A stretch of 64,000 bases of DNA. Origin: an uncultured Prevotellaceae bacterium. GTDB lineage: Bacteria; Bacteroidota; Bacteroidia; Bacteroidales; Muribaculaceae. The stretch lies in assembly GCA_900320245.1 (NCBI GenBank), contig ONRP01000011.1, positions 1-64,000 of the forward strand, in the 5' to 3' direction. The position numbers and the translations under genes were made by a program. Position 1 is the first letter of the stretch; every line of letters starts with the position of its first letter. This document shows, piece after piece, positions 36,333 to 44,537 of this stretch. A model generated the notes under the pieces. It did not search any database. It was not told the origin of the DNA and saw only the letters and a program-made list of their open reading frames with translations.

Positions 36333-38015
36333 CTATAAGGCTAAACGGAAGCCAATTTTGTTAAAAATCCTGTCTGGAAAAAAATATCCTCTCGATGAGA
36401 CTTTACAAAAGAACTTTTCGGACAACCAACACCCACCACGGTAAATCTTGAACTCTCCCTCTTTGGGTCCTGTTGGATTATTTTGCTCTTTAGGACTATA
36501 GTCATCATACCAGTCTTGACACCACTCATATACATTGCCCGACATATCGTAAAGGCCCAACTCATTCGGCATCTTCAAACCGACAGGTTTTGTACCTTTG
36601 TTCTTCTGGCCATACCATGCTTTTTCACCAGAATTACCGACATACCAAGCGACATCGTCACACGAATCACTACCGGCAAATCTATAACCTTTACTCTTAT
36701 TTCCTCCTCGAGCCGCAAATTCCCATTCAGCCTCGGTCGGTAACCTAAAAGCCTTTCCTGTGAGAGCGTTCAGTCTCTTAATGAAGTCTTGACAATCGCC
36801 CCAGGTGACAGATTCCACAGGGTGTTTTACCTCACCCCTAAAATGGCTCGGATTACTGCCCATGACGGCTTGCCACAATTCTTGTGTAACAGGATAGTTG
36901 CACAAATAAAAAGAAGAAACAGTAACTTTATGTATTGGCCTATTTAAGCCATCAAGAGAGTATCCCTGCTCTTTAGTTTCACCCATCGTGAAAGTGCCTC
37001 CCTCGACATGAACCATTGTGAACGTCACGCCCATGACTGTAAATGATTCCTTAGGTTTATTTAAAAGCCCAAGGTCTGATGACTGCTGCGGAATGCCTTG
37101 TGGCACCACAGTTTCTTCGGAAGGCGTCTCAGTGTGTATGGGGTCTTGGGAGGGAACTTCCCGAACAACATAGTTCAAAAACAAATCCACATCTTGCGGG
37201 CGGTTTTTAACGCCAATGGTCATAGCGCTCTCAATGAGTTGCCGCAACGAGGGCGATAGTTCGCCACCGAGGTCAAGGTCCTCGCCGGCAACTCGTGAAA
37301 CTGCCGTGGGCGGCGTCTTGCCCGTGACCAGGTAGTAAAGCGTGGCACCTAGGGCATAGACATCACTGGCCGGAGAGAACTCGTTGACCAATTGCTGATA
37401 CTGCTCAATAGGGGCATACCCCACGCTCATGCCAATAGGGGTGCTGCTGGTCTCGTTGCCGTTGCTGTCGTAGTTCTTGCTGATGCCGAAATCAATGAGC
37501 ATGGCATTGCCCTTAGAATCGAGCAAGATATTGGCAGGCTTGATATCGTAGTGGCAGACGTGTTTCTCGTTATGCATGTATTTCAGGGCAGTAGCAATCT
37601 GGTGGATGTATCGCATGGCCGTATCTTCGGGTAAACGGCCTTGAGCCTTAACCAAATCACTAAGCGAACCGCCATTCAGGTAGAGCATGACATAATATAC
37701 CGTACCGTTCTGCTCAAACACATCGAAGACTTCCACGATATGGGCATGATCGAGCGAGGCCAGTGTCTTCGCCTCCTTGAGGAACTTGGCACGGTAGCGT
37801 TCCACTTGGATGGCGCTACCCGTCGATGGCACCGATACCATGCCCGTTTCATCGTCACGCAGGCAGTTGTCCTTCATAAAGAACTCCTTGATGGCGACTT
37901 CGCGCTCGAGCATGACTTGTTCGGCAAGATAGGTGATGCCAAATCCACCCTGCCCCAATTTGCGCTTGATAATGTATTTTCCACTCTGGAGTAGAGTGCC
38001 CTGCTTGAGTTCCAT
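36333..38015 (-). CDS. Ser/Thr kinase fused to a SUMF1/FGE-like domain
   Basis: 560 residues. Kinase domain about 10-285 (GQGGFG, VAIKEFF, HYDIKPAN, IDFGISK; non-RD) joined by a Pro/Glu/Gln linker to a SUMF1 domain (about 335-560: VEGGTFTMGETKEQG, YPVTQELWQAVMGSNP, FRLPTEAEWEFAARGG, LGLYDMSGNVYEWCQDW, FFCKVSSR...IGFRLAL). There is no membrane helix or signal peptide, so the SUMF1 domain is cytosolic here, in contrast to the secreted SUMF1 proteins nearby. The direct fusion is the best evidence that the SUMF1 domains and kinases work together. Confidence 0.9.
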   Translation of the reverse strand: MELKQGTLLQSGKYIIKRKLGQGGFGITYLAEQVMLEREVAIKEFFMKDNCLRDDETGMVSVPSTGSAIQVERYRAKFLKEAKTLASLDHAHIVEVFDVFEQNGTVYYVMLYLNGGSLSDLVKAQGRLPEDTAMRYIHQIATALKYMHNEKHVCHYDIKPANILLDSKGNAMLIDFGISKNYDSNGNETSSTPIGMSVGYAPIEQYQQLVNEFSPASDVYALGATLYYLVTGKTPPTAVSRVAGEDLDLGGELSPSLRQLIESAMTIGVKNRPQDVDLFLNYVVREVPSQDPIHTETPSEETVVPQGIPQQSSDLGLLNKPKESFTVMGVTFTMVHVEGGTFTMGETKEQGYSLDGLNRPIHKVTVSSFYLCNYPVTQELWQAVMGSNPSHFRGEVKHPVESVTWGDCQDFIKRLNALTGKAFRLPTEAEWEFAARGGNKSKGYRFAGSDSCDDVAWYVGNSGEKAWYGQKNKGTKPVGLKMPNELGLYDMSGNVYEWCQDWYDDYSPKEQNNPTGPKEGEFKIYRGGCWLSEKFFCKVSSRGYFFPDRIFNKIGFRLAL

Positions 38016-38021
38016 GCCAGC

Positions 38022-38702
38022 CTATTTGATGTATTTTGCCTTGCAGTAAGGGCACTGGTCGTTGTGAATCAATACATCATAGTCCTGAAAGCCCATAAAG
38101 TGATGGCACTTGGGACAGACGTAACGCTTCTGGAGATCTTTTTTCAAGGCCTCCTGTTCATCGATGCTCTTGTCTCGGGCAATGAGCAGGAACCCATAAA
38201 GCATGATTAACAGGGCAACTACCGTGAAGGCAATCGAGAACGGGCGAATGCTCTCGTTGATAGCCGAGACTACTGTTCCAAGCATGGTGAATGCGATGGG
38301 CACTCGAGCCAACAGGTTGTTGCGCTGCTGGCGCTTACGGATAGCCACCAAGCCACTATTGTAGCCTTCCCACACTTGGCGCAAGGGGCGTATGTCCACC
38401 TCATTAGGCTGGAACACGGTCAGCACCTCGGCCAACGGTAGAGAATAACTGCGGCTGGGTCCTAATTCAATCTTGTCGGTAGGGGCAATCTGCTTTGCAT
38501 TCACTTCCAAGCCGTTGACCCAAGTCACGTTTTGGGCCTTGATGTTCTTAATGGTGATGTTGCCGCCTGCGATGGTCAACTGGCAATGCTGTCGGCTCAC
38601 GTCCATGGGTACACTCGACGGGGCGCCCAGAAACTTGACCTCGCTTCCATTGACCACTTTTAATCTGCCCGCATTGCTGTCTCTTCCAATAATGAGTTCC
38701 AT
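38022..38702 (-). CDS. FHA-domain membrane protein with C-terminal zinc ribbon
   Basis: 226 residues. N-terminal FHA domain (LIIGRDSNAG, DVSRQHCQLTI, NVTWVNGLEV), two hydrophobic segments (about 134-177) and a C-terminal Cys ribbon (CPKCHHFMGF...CPYCKAKY). It would place a phosphothreonine reader at the membrane. It starts 21 nt after the LytTR gene and ends 6 nt before the kinase-SUMF1 fusion, so the three form one operon. Confidence 0.87.
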   Translation of the reverse strand: MELIIGRDSNAGRLKVVNGSEVKFLGAPSSVPMDVSRQHCQLTIAGGNITIKNIKAQNVTWVNGLEVNAKQIAPTDKIELGPSRSYSLPLAEVLTVFQPNEVDIRPLRQVWEGYNSGLVAIRKRQQRNNLLARVPIAFTMLGTVVSAINESIRPFSIAFTVVALLIMLYGFLLIARDKSIDEQEALKKDLQKRYVCPKCHHFMGFQDYDVLIHNDQCPYCKAKYIK

Positions 38703-38723
38703 ATCTATCGTTATGAATTATTC

Positions 38724-39089
38724 TTAAATCTTCATCTTCACCATAAGTTCCTTCAACGTCTTGAGAGCCTCTCGCGAGATCTCCAACTGATAGGCAAAAT
38801 TTGTGAAATCGGTAAGGATGAGTTGTTTCTTCAATGGATTGATTTTGTACACATAGTTCAGATTGACGATGTACTTCTTACCGATACGTGCAAAGATGCT
38901 CTTTCGCTCCTTGAGGCGGTTGGCCAAGACGTCCTCGACCTGCCCAAGGTTCATGCACACGGCTCCTTTCAGTTTGTTGCAGGTCACGATGTAACTGTAG
39001 TTGCCATCGGCTTCAAAATAGACGATGCGTTGCACATCGAGTCGCAGCAGTTCATCACGGGAATTAAATTCTATCAATTGACGTTCCAT
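38724..39089 (-). CDS. Stand-alone LytTR DNA-binding regulator
   Basis: 121 residues, almost entirely a LytTR domain (RIVYFEADGNYSYIV, FARIGKKYIVNLNYV). There is no receiver domain and no membrane segment, so it is not a classical response regulator. It heads the LytTR-FHA-kinase-SUMF1 operon and could be the transcriptional output of the phosphorylation system, possibly autoregulatory. Confidence 0.88.
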   Translation of the reverse strand: MERQLIEFNSRDELLRLDVQRIVYFEADGNYSYIVTCNKLKGAVCMNLGQVEDVLANRLKERKSIFARIGKKYIVNLNYVYKINPLKKQLILTDFTNFAYQLEISREALKTLKELMVKMKI

Positions 39090-39133
39090 AACACTTCGGT
39101 TTATGTTAATTCAGTGCGTTGCAAAAAGCACTG

Positions 39134-39165
39134 CAAAGATAAACATTCTTTTTGAAATTATCAAA
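39134..39165 (-). promoter_or_regulatory. Promoter of the LytTR-FHA-kinase operon
   Basis: Minus strand TTTG (39162-39165), 20-nt spacer, TATCTTTG (39134-39141), 44 nt before the LytTR ATG. Nothing else is seen in 39166-39282. Confidence 0.75.
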
Positions 39166-39282
39166 TTTCAAATCATCAGGAACGGACTTTGGAGAGAAAG
39201 TACTGATTTTCAAGGGTTGTGTACAGGCCGAATGTTTGTATCCAGATACACTATTTCCTTTAACAGGGATTGAGTTCCAGGG

Positions 39283-39711
39283 TTATTTGGTGGTGGCTTG
39301 GTCGTGTTTTTCTTTTAGTTTTTTCTGGATGATGCTTTCGACCTCGAAGAAGCGGTCGACCTGCTCGGCGTTGAGCACGGTTGCGAGTTTGTCGATGTAC
39401 TTCATCCTGATGCCCTGGGCGCGCTGCTGCATCTCCATCTTGCGCTTGGCAATGGCTGCGGCGTCGCTGCTGGTGCTGGGCTTGATGGGGCGTTTGCGCT
39501 CGGCCCACAGGGCGCTCATCTCCTCGCAGTAACTGCGGTAAATGGGTTCAAACTTCTTCTGCTGGTCGGCGGTGATGTGGTGCCGGTAAACGAGTTCGCG
39601 CACCTTGGCCTTGTAGAGTCTCTCGTTGAGGGAGCCATTGTTGCTGCCGGTTGCCGCCGACGTGAGGCCAATGAGCATGAGCGTGAACAGTATCATCAAT
39701 TTTTTCATCAT
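39283..39711 (-). CDS. Periplasmic Spy/CpxP-like helical protein
   Basis: 142 residues, signal peptide about 1-19, then a charged helical protein with ITADQQKKFEPIYRSYCEEM and LATVLNAEQVDRFFEVE. These LTxxQ-like turns resemble Spy/CpxP-type periplasmic proteins often encoded after a sigma factor and its membrane-bound regulator in Bacteroidota. The expected sigma factor gene is missing because the locus is broken just upstream. Confidence 0.65.
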   Translation of the reverse strand: MMKKLMILFTLMLIGLTSAATGSNNGSLNERLYKAKVRELVYRHHITADQQKKFEPIYRSYCEEMSALWAERKRPIKPSTSSDAAAIAKRKMEMQQRAQGIRMKYIDKLATVLNAEQVDRFFEVESIIQKKLKEKHDQATTK

Positions 39712-39729
39712 TATGGTCTAATTAAGGGT

Positions 39730-39954
39730 TTAGTATTCTGGGATTTCTTCGATCTCGTAAAATGTCAGTTGGGCGGCTTCCTCGTCGCTTAACGTATTGA
39801 GGAACTCGTCCAGCGGGCCCTGGCTGTTCTCTGGCATCGGCTGAGATGACTTTCCGTTGAAAAAACCTATGCCGAAGCAAACAATGAGCGCTGCTACCGC
39901 AGCGGCCGAGGCGGCCAACTTCCTGTTGAACGGGTATCGTGGGAAGACTGCCAA
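39730..39954 (-). pseudogene. 5'-truncated small membrane (anti-sigma-like) protein
   Basis: The visible 74-residue frame has one membrane helix (RKLAASAAAVAALIVCFGIGFF) and an acidic tail. Only the part from about 39933 downward is native; its first residues (MAVFP) are antisense to the SUMF1 fragment that begins at about 39934. The true N-terminus and the upstream gene are lost. Next to a Spy/CpxP-like gene, this fits the membrane regulator of an extracytoplasmic sigma factor operon. Confidence 0.55.
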
Positions 39955-40407
39955 GCGTTCATCGCTGCGCTGAACGCTATGACCGGACAGAATTTCCGTC
40001 TCCCGACCGAAGCAGAATGGGAATTTGCCGCCCGTGGCGGCAATGACAGCCAGGGATACAAATATGCCGGCAGCAACGACCTTCCTCTGGTGGCATGGTA
40101 TTCCTATAATGACTCATGGGAATTGCGCGGCAGCGGCTACTACGGCCCTCATGCCGTGGCCACACGTGAGCCCAACGAACTGCAACTCTACGACATGAGC
40201 GGCAACGTTCACGAGTGGTGCCATGACCGGTACGGGGATTATGCCAGCGGCAGCCAGACCGACCCCACCGGTCCAGCAACAGGAACGACGCGCGTCTACC
40301 GTGGCGGCAACTGGTACTTTGATGACTGGTTCTGTCGTGTGTCATTCCGCAACGGGCTGTCGCCCACCAGCAGCAATTACGGCATCGGCTTCAGGCTGGC
40401 ATTGTAG
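39934..40407 (+). pseudogene. N-terminally truncated SUMF1-domain gene
   Basis: The plus-strand frame reads VSWEDCQAFIAALNAMTG from 39934, the middle of a SUMF1 domain, and continues through FRLPTEAEWEFAARGG, LQLYDMSGNVHEWCHDR and RGGNWYFDDWFCRVSFR...GIGFRLAL to a stop at 40407. About the first half of the domain and any signal peptide are missing. It abuts, head to head, a truncated minus-strand gene. The end has many NNC/NNT codons like the variable ends at 23.4 and 24.4 kb. Confidence 0.75.
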
Positions 40408-40430
40408 GGCCGCAAGGCAAGGAGCCCACC

Positions 40431-41249
40431 CTACCCCCTTGGCTGCAGGCTCTTGCGGTAGTCGCTGGGCGACTGGCCGAGGTGCTTGGTGCAATAGCGG
40501 CTGAAGTAACTCAACGACGCGAAATTCATGCGTTCTGCTATCTGGGTGAGCGACAAACGCTCGTCACCCAGATAGTCTTTTAATATAGGCATCGTGTGGC
40601 GGTCGATATAGGAAGTGACGCTGTGACCCGTCAGCCGCTTGATGGTGGCCGAGAGGTACTTGGGTGACACGTTCAGGCGTTCGGCATAGTAACTCACGTC
40701 GCGCTCGGTGCGACTGACGCCAGTTGCGAGCAGTGCCATCAACTGTTTGACGATGTAGGCCGTGCGGTCGGTGTGCGTGTCGGTGGCTTCACGCTGCGCG
40801 TGCGGCTCAAAGATGTCATACATCATCGTCAGGCACAGGCTGCCCATCATTTCATTGTAGAACAACAGGTTGCGGTCATCTATGCGTTCACCCAGACGAT
40901 GGAAATCCTCGAGCAAACGGCTGGCCTGGGCGTCGGTGAGCGAGATGATGGGATTCCTGTTCAGACTGATGCTGCCGCCGATGCTGTAATTGTTGGACGG
41001 CAACAGATTCTGCAGGAAACGGTAGTCGGCAGCGAACCACTCCACCTGCATGCCTGGGGCAGCCGCGAGATTCTTGGTCCTGTGGGGTGACGGCATCACG
41101 ACAAGGTCGTTCTTCACGATGTGGTAACAGCGCTCGTTGAACACAAAACTCCCCTCGCCTGCTGTGCAGATCAGATGCATACAGGTATTACTGAGTTCCC
41201 GGGCATTCATCCCGTAGAAGTCGGTGGAAAAAAGAAAATCTACCTTCAT
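40431..41249 (-). CDS. AraC-family transcriptional regulator (redox module 1)
   Basis: About 272 residues with a C-terminal AraC DNA-binding domain (two HTH: SYYAERLNVSPKYLSATIKRLTG and LSLTQIAERMNFASLSYFSRYCTKHLGQSPSDYR). The N-terminal part resembles a cupin-like sensor. The ATG at 41249 (MKVDFLFSTDF) is preferred over a GTG at 41309 that would add 20 unlike residues. It is transcribed away from the acetyltransferase-flavodoxin genes and probably controls them. Confidence 0.88.
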   Translation of the reverse strand: MKVDFLFSTDFYGMNARELSNTCMHLICTAGEGSFVFNERCYHIVKNDLVVMPSPHRTKNLAAAPGMQVEWFAADYRFLQNLLPSNNYSIGGSISLNRNPIISLTDAQASRLLEDFHRLGERIDDRNLLFYNEMMGSLCLTMMYDIFEPHAQREATDTHTDRTAYIVKQLMALLATGVSRTERDVSYYAERLNVSPKYLSATIKRLTGHSVTSYIDRHTMPILKDYLGDERLSLTQIAERMNFASLSYFSRYCTKHLGQSPSDYRKSLQPRG

Positions 41250-41431
41250 GGCTGCAAAATCAATATTAAATTGATGCCGAGCGCAGTACACACCCGCCCT
41301 GCCGAACACAAGTGTCCCGGCACCTTTTCCAACGCAAAATTATGCAATAAAAAAGAGCCCGGCAAAAGATTTGTGCAAAAAGTGAAAATTATAGTGCTTT
41401 TTGTGAAATACCACTACTGCATAAATCTTTG

Positions 41432-41439
41432 TAACTTTG
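41432..41439 (+). promoter_or_regulatory. -7 element of redox module 1
   Basis: TAACTTTG 29 nt before the ATG at 41469; no exact -33 TTTG at standard distance, consistent with activator (AraC) dependence. Confidence 0.5.
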
Positions 41440-41468
41440 CATCGGAAATCAAAACAATTTATACAGAT

Positions 41469-41852
41469 ATGGATATTTTCAAGCAATTGAGTTCTGGTGC
41501 CGACGTCGATATGGCAACGCCAGAGTATGCAGTGGCTATCAAGGAAATGGGGCGCTGCAGCCAAATCTGTTTCCGCATCAACACCACCGAACCCGACATG
41601 GCGAAGATGCGCCCGATGGAAGAGGAACTGTTCAATGGCGGTCTCGACGAGACGAGTTACATCATGCCGCCGTTGCAGATTGACTTCGGCTGCCAGATGA
41701 AGATTGGCAAGAGCGTGTTTGTGAACCACTCGCTGACGTGCATGGCGGCTGGCGGCATCACCATCGACGACGGCGCGATGATCGGCCCCGACCTGCTCAT
41801 CGATGGCGGTGTCATCGCCAGCATCCGCACAGGGGAATATCAATTAGGATAA
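41469..41852 (+). CDS. Truncated sugar O-acetyltransferase-like protein
   Basis: 127 residues. It begins like a maltose/galactoside O-acetyltransferase, with hexapeptide coils (FGCQMKIGKSVFVNHSLTCMAAGGITIDDGAMIGP). It stops soon after and lacks the His-containing loop and the rest of the left-handed beta-helix seen in the full-length relative at 46641-47213. The last 20 residues (DLLIDGGVIASIRTGEYQLG) do not fit the family. Probably a degraded gene that still heads the module; acetyl transfer is unlikely. Confidence 0.7.
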   Translation: MDIFKQLSSGADVDMATPEYAVAIKEMGRCSQICFRINTTEPDMAKMRPMEEELFNGGLDETSYIMPPLQIDFGCQMKIGKSVFVNHSLTCMAAGGITIDDGAMIGPDLLIDGGVIASIRTGEYQLG

Positions 41853-41867
41853 AAAAAACGAATAATT

Positions 41868-42473
41868 ATGAATATCAAGTTTATCATTACAATCGCAGTG
41901 GCACTGCTTGTTTCGACGGCATGCAGCGGCCAGGCAAAACAAGAAAAGAATATGGAAGCAAAAGGCAAAGCATTGGTAGTGTTTTTCTCGCATGCGGGAG
42001 ACAACTACGCAGTAGGAAACATCGAGGTGGGCAACACGAAAATCGTCGCCGACTACATCAGCGAACTAACGGGTGCCGACCAGTTTGAGATCGTGACGCA
42101 CAAGTATGACGGCATGGCTTACACGCCGCTCATCAACCTCGCACAAGAAGAGGCCAACAACGGCGAACTGCCCGAATATGAGGGCGATGTGGACTTGAGC
42201 CAGTATGACACCGTGTTTATCGGCGGCCCCGTGTGGTGGGGCACCTACCCTCAGGTGATGTTCACCTTCTTCAAGAAACACGAAGGTGACCTGCAGGGCA
42301 AGACTGTCATCCCCTTCACCACCCACGAAGGCAGCGGGCTGGCCAACTGCGTCGAGGACGTGAAAGCGGCCTTCAACGGAGCCAACGTCACCAAGGGTTT
42401 CAGCATCTACGGCCACGACGTGCGCACCGGCAAGGCCAAGGTGGAAAAGTGGTTAAAAGGACTTGGATATTAA
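41868..42473 (+). CDS. Exported flavodoxin-like protein
   Basis: 201 residues. Signal sequence with Cys19 (LLVSTAC), so probably a lipoprotein, followed by a flavodoxin fold: FFSHAGDNYAVG at the FMN phosphate loop and IGGPVWWGTYPQVMFTF. It probably binds FMN and carries electrons or acts as a quinone/nitro reductase partner outside the inner membrane. It starts 15 nt after the truncated acetyltransferase. Confidence 0.85.
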   Translation: MNIKFIITIAVALLVSTACSGQAKQEKNMEAKGKALVVFFSHAGDNYAVGNIEVGNTKIVADYISELTGADQFEIVTHKYDGMAYTPLINLAQEEANNGELPEYEGDVDLSQYDTVFIGGPVWWGTYPQVMFTFFKKHEGDLQGKTVIPFTTHEGSGLANCVEDVKAAFNGANVTKGFSIYGHDVRTGKAKVEKWLKGLGY

Positions 42474-42497
42474 TGCTTAACAACAATAATAAATATT

Positions 42498-43661
42498 ATG
42501 CAGAACTTTGATTACAGGACACCGACCCGCCTGGTATTTGGCGAGAACGTTATCGAGAAACTGCCCGCAGTGATGGCTGCAATCGGCAAGCACGTGTTGC
42601 TGACCTATGGTGGCGGCAGCATCAAGAAAATCGGCCTCTACGACCGCGTTAAAGAACTCCTGAAGGATTTCGAAATCACTGAACTCCCGGGCATCCAGCC
42701 CAACCCGAAGTATGACCCCAGCGTGCTCGACGGTGTGCGCCTGTGCAAGGAGAACGACATCGACGTAATCCTGGCCGTGGGCGGCGGCAGCGTCCTCGAC
42801 TGCTCCAAGGCCATCGCCGCCGGAGCAAAATACGACGGCGACCCTTGGGACCTAATCACTTACAAGGTAAAAGCCCAGGCCGCACTGCCCATCGTGGACA
42901 TCCTGACGCTGGCAGCAACCGGCAGCGAGTATGACAGCGGCGGCGTTATCTCACGCACCGAGACCAACGACAAAGTCGCCTATCTGGACCCGCTGCTGTA
43001 CCCCGTGTGCTCTTTCCTTGACCCGCGCTACACGTTCACCGTGTCCAAGAAGCAGACGGCAGCAGGTTGTGCCGATGCGATGAACCACATCATGGAGCAG
43101 TACTTCTGCGAGGATGCCACCCTGCTGAACGACGGTTTCTGCGAGGCTGGACTGAAGAGCCTGATGGCAAATGCCAAGGCTTGCCTGGAGAACCCTGAGG
43201 ACTATCGTGCCCGTGCCGAGATGATGTTTGCCTGCACACTGGGCTGTAACGGCATCTACTCCCTGGGTAACAGCCCCAGCGGCTGGCCCTGCCATGCCAT
43301 CGAGCACGCCCTGAGCGCCTATTACGACATCACCCACGGCGAAGGGCTGGCCATCATCACGCCGCGCTGGATGCGCCACATCCTGAGCGAGCGCACTATC
43401 GACCGCTTCGTGAAATACGGCATCAATGTGTTCGGCATCGACGCGACGCTGCCTAAGCAGGAGATTGCCGAGAAGGCCATCGACTCCACCTACGCATTCT
43501 TTGAGAGTATCAACATCCCGATGCACCTGCGCGAAGTGGGCATCGGCGAGGAGCGCATCGACGAGATGGCTCACCACATCGCCGTGAACGAGGGCCTGGA
43601 AAATGCCTACGTGCCCCTGTTGGAGCAGGACATCAAGGAAATCCTTGTAGCATCACTGTAA
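42498..43661 (+). CDS. Iron-containing alcohol dehydrogenase (butanol dehydrogenase-like)
   Basis: 387 residues, type III alcohol dehydrogenase of the YqhD/BdhA group. AVGGGSVLDCSKAIAAG forms the NAD(P) loop, and metal ligands lie in DAMNHIMEQY and the His residues of PCHAIEHALSAYYDITHGEGLA. It reduces aldehydes to alcohols with NADPH. It lies in the AraC-controlled module between flavodoxin and aldo/keto reductase genes, suggesting a role in carbonyl or electrophile detoxification. Confidence 0.93.
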   Translation: MQNFDYRTPTRLVFGENVIEKLPAVMAAIGKHVLLTYGGGSIKKIGLYDRVKELLKDFEITELPGIQPNPKYDPSVLDGVRLCKENDIDVILAVGGGSVLDCSKAIAAGAKYDGDPWDLITYKVKAQAALPIVDILTLAATGSEYDSGGVISRTETNDKVAYLDPLLYPVCSFLDPRYTFTVSKKQTAAGCADAMNHIMEQYFCEDATLLNDGFCEAGLKSLMANAKACLENPEDYRARAEMMFACTLGCNGIYSLGNSPSGWPCHAIEHALSAYYDITHGEGLAIITPRWMRHILSERTIDRFVKYGINVFGIDATLPKQEIAEKAIDSTYAFFESINIPMHLREVGIGEERIDEMAHHIAVNEGLENAYVPLLEQDIKEILVASL

Positions 43662-43676
43662 AAAAGCAAACCGATT

Positions 43677-44522
43677 ATGGAGTACATCAAGTTATCTAAC
43701 GGTGTGGAAATGCCCGCTTTGGGCTACGGCGTGTTTCAGGTTGGTCCCGACGAGTGTGAACGCTGCGTGGCCGATGCATTGAGCGTGGGCTACCGCCTGA
43801 TTGACACGGCACAGGCGTACCAGAACGAGGAAGGCGTGGGCAATGCCTGGCGCAAGAGCGGCATCCCCCGCGAAGAACTCTTCCTGACCACGAAGGTATG
43901 GATTTCCAACTCTGGCGAGGTAAAGGCCGCACAGAGCATCGACGAGAGCCTGCACAAGTTGCAGACCGAGTATATCGACCTGCTGCTCATCCACCAGGCC
44001 TACGGCGACGTGTTCGGCACTTGGCGGGCCATGGAACGGGCCTATCGCGACGGCAAGGTGCGCGCCATCGGCGTGAGCAACTTCCAGGCAGGCCGTTTCT
44101 TCGACTTTGCCCACTATGTGGAGGTGAAGCCGATGGTCAACCAGTTGCAGTGCAACACGCTCATCCAGCAGACAGGCATCGAGCCGCTGCTTGCCGAATT
44201 CGGCACACGGATGATGGCGTGGGGCCCGCTGGGAGGCCAGGGCGTTGACGGCATCGTCAAGAGCGAGGAACTGGCTGCCATCGGCGCTCAGTACGGCAAG
44301 AGTGCCGCCCAAGTGGCCCTGCGCTGGCTCACGCAGCGCGGCATTGTGGCTATCCCCAAGTCGAGCCACAAGGAGCGTATGGCACAGAACTTCGACGTCA
44401 TGGACTTCACTTTGAGCGACGACGACATGGCCCAGATTGCCAAGTTGAACCAGCACGACACGGGCACCATTAACTTCGGCGACCCGCAGTTTGTGAAGTA
44501 CCTGATTGAGAACTACGGATAA
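43677..44522 (+). CDS. Aldo/keto reductase
   Basis: 281 residues. The catalytic tetrad is visible: Asp in LIDTAQAYQNE, Tyr in the same AQAY, Lys in FLTTKVW and His in DLLLIHQAYG; NADPH-binding IPKSSHKERMAQN lies near the C-terminus. Soluble NADPH-dependent carbonyl reductase of the 2,5-diketo-gluconate reductase type. It begins 15 nt after the alcohol dehydrogenase gene. Confidence 0.94.
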   Translation: MEYIKLSNGVEMPALGYGVFQVGPDECERCVADALSVGYRLIDTAQAYQNEEGVGNAWRKSGIPREELFLTTKVWISNSGEVKAAQSIDESLHKLQTEYIDLLLIHQAYGDVFGTWRAMERAYRDGKVRAIGVSNFQAGRFFDFAHYVEVKPMVNQLQCNTLIQQTGIEPLLAEFGTRMMAWGPLGGQGVDGIVKSEELAAIGAQYGKSAAQVALRWLTQRGIVAIPKSSHKERMAQNFDVMDFTLSDDDMAQIAKLNQHDTGTINFGDPQFVKYLIENYG

Positions 44523-44537
44523 AACCATAAACCCTTC

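Noticed and set aside
20615-40407. A DGR reverse transcriptase or template repeat inside the window
   Set aside because: No reverse-transcriptase motif (YxDD) gene and no A-rich copy of the variable region was found among the genes or gaps here; if it exists it is elsewhere.
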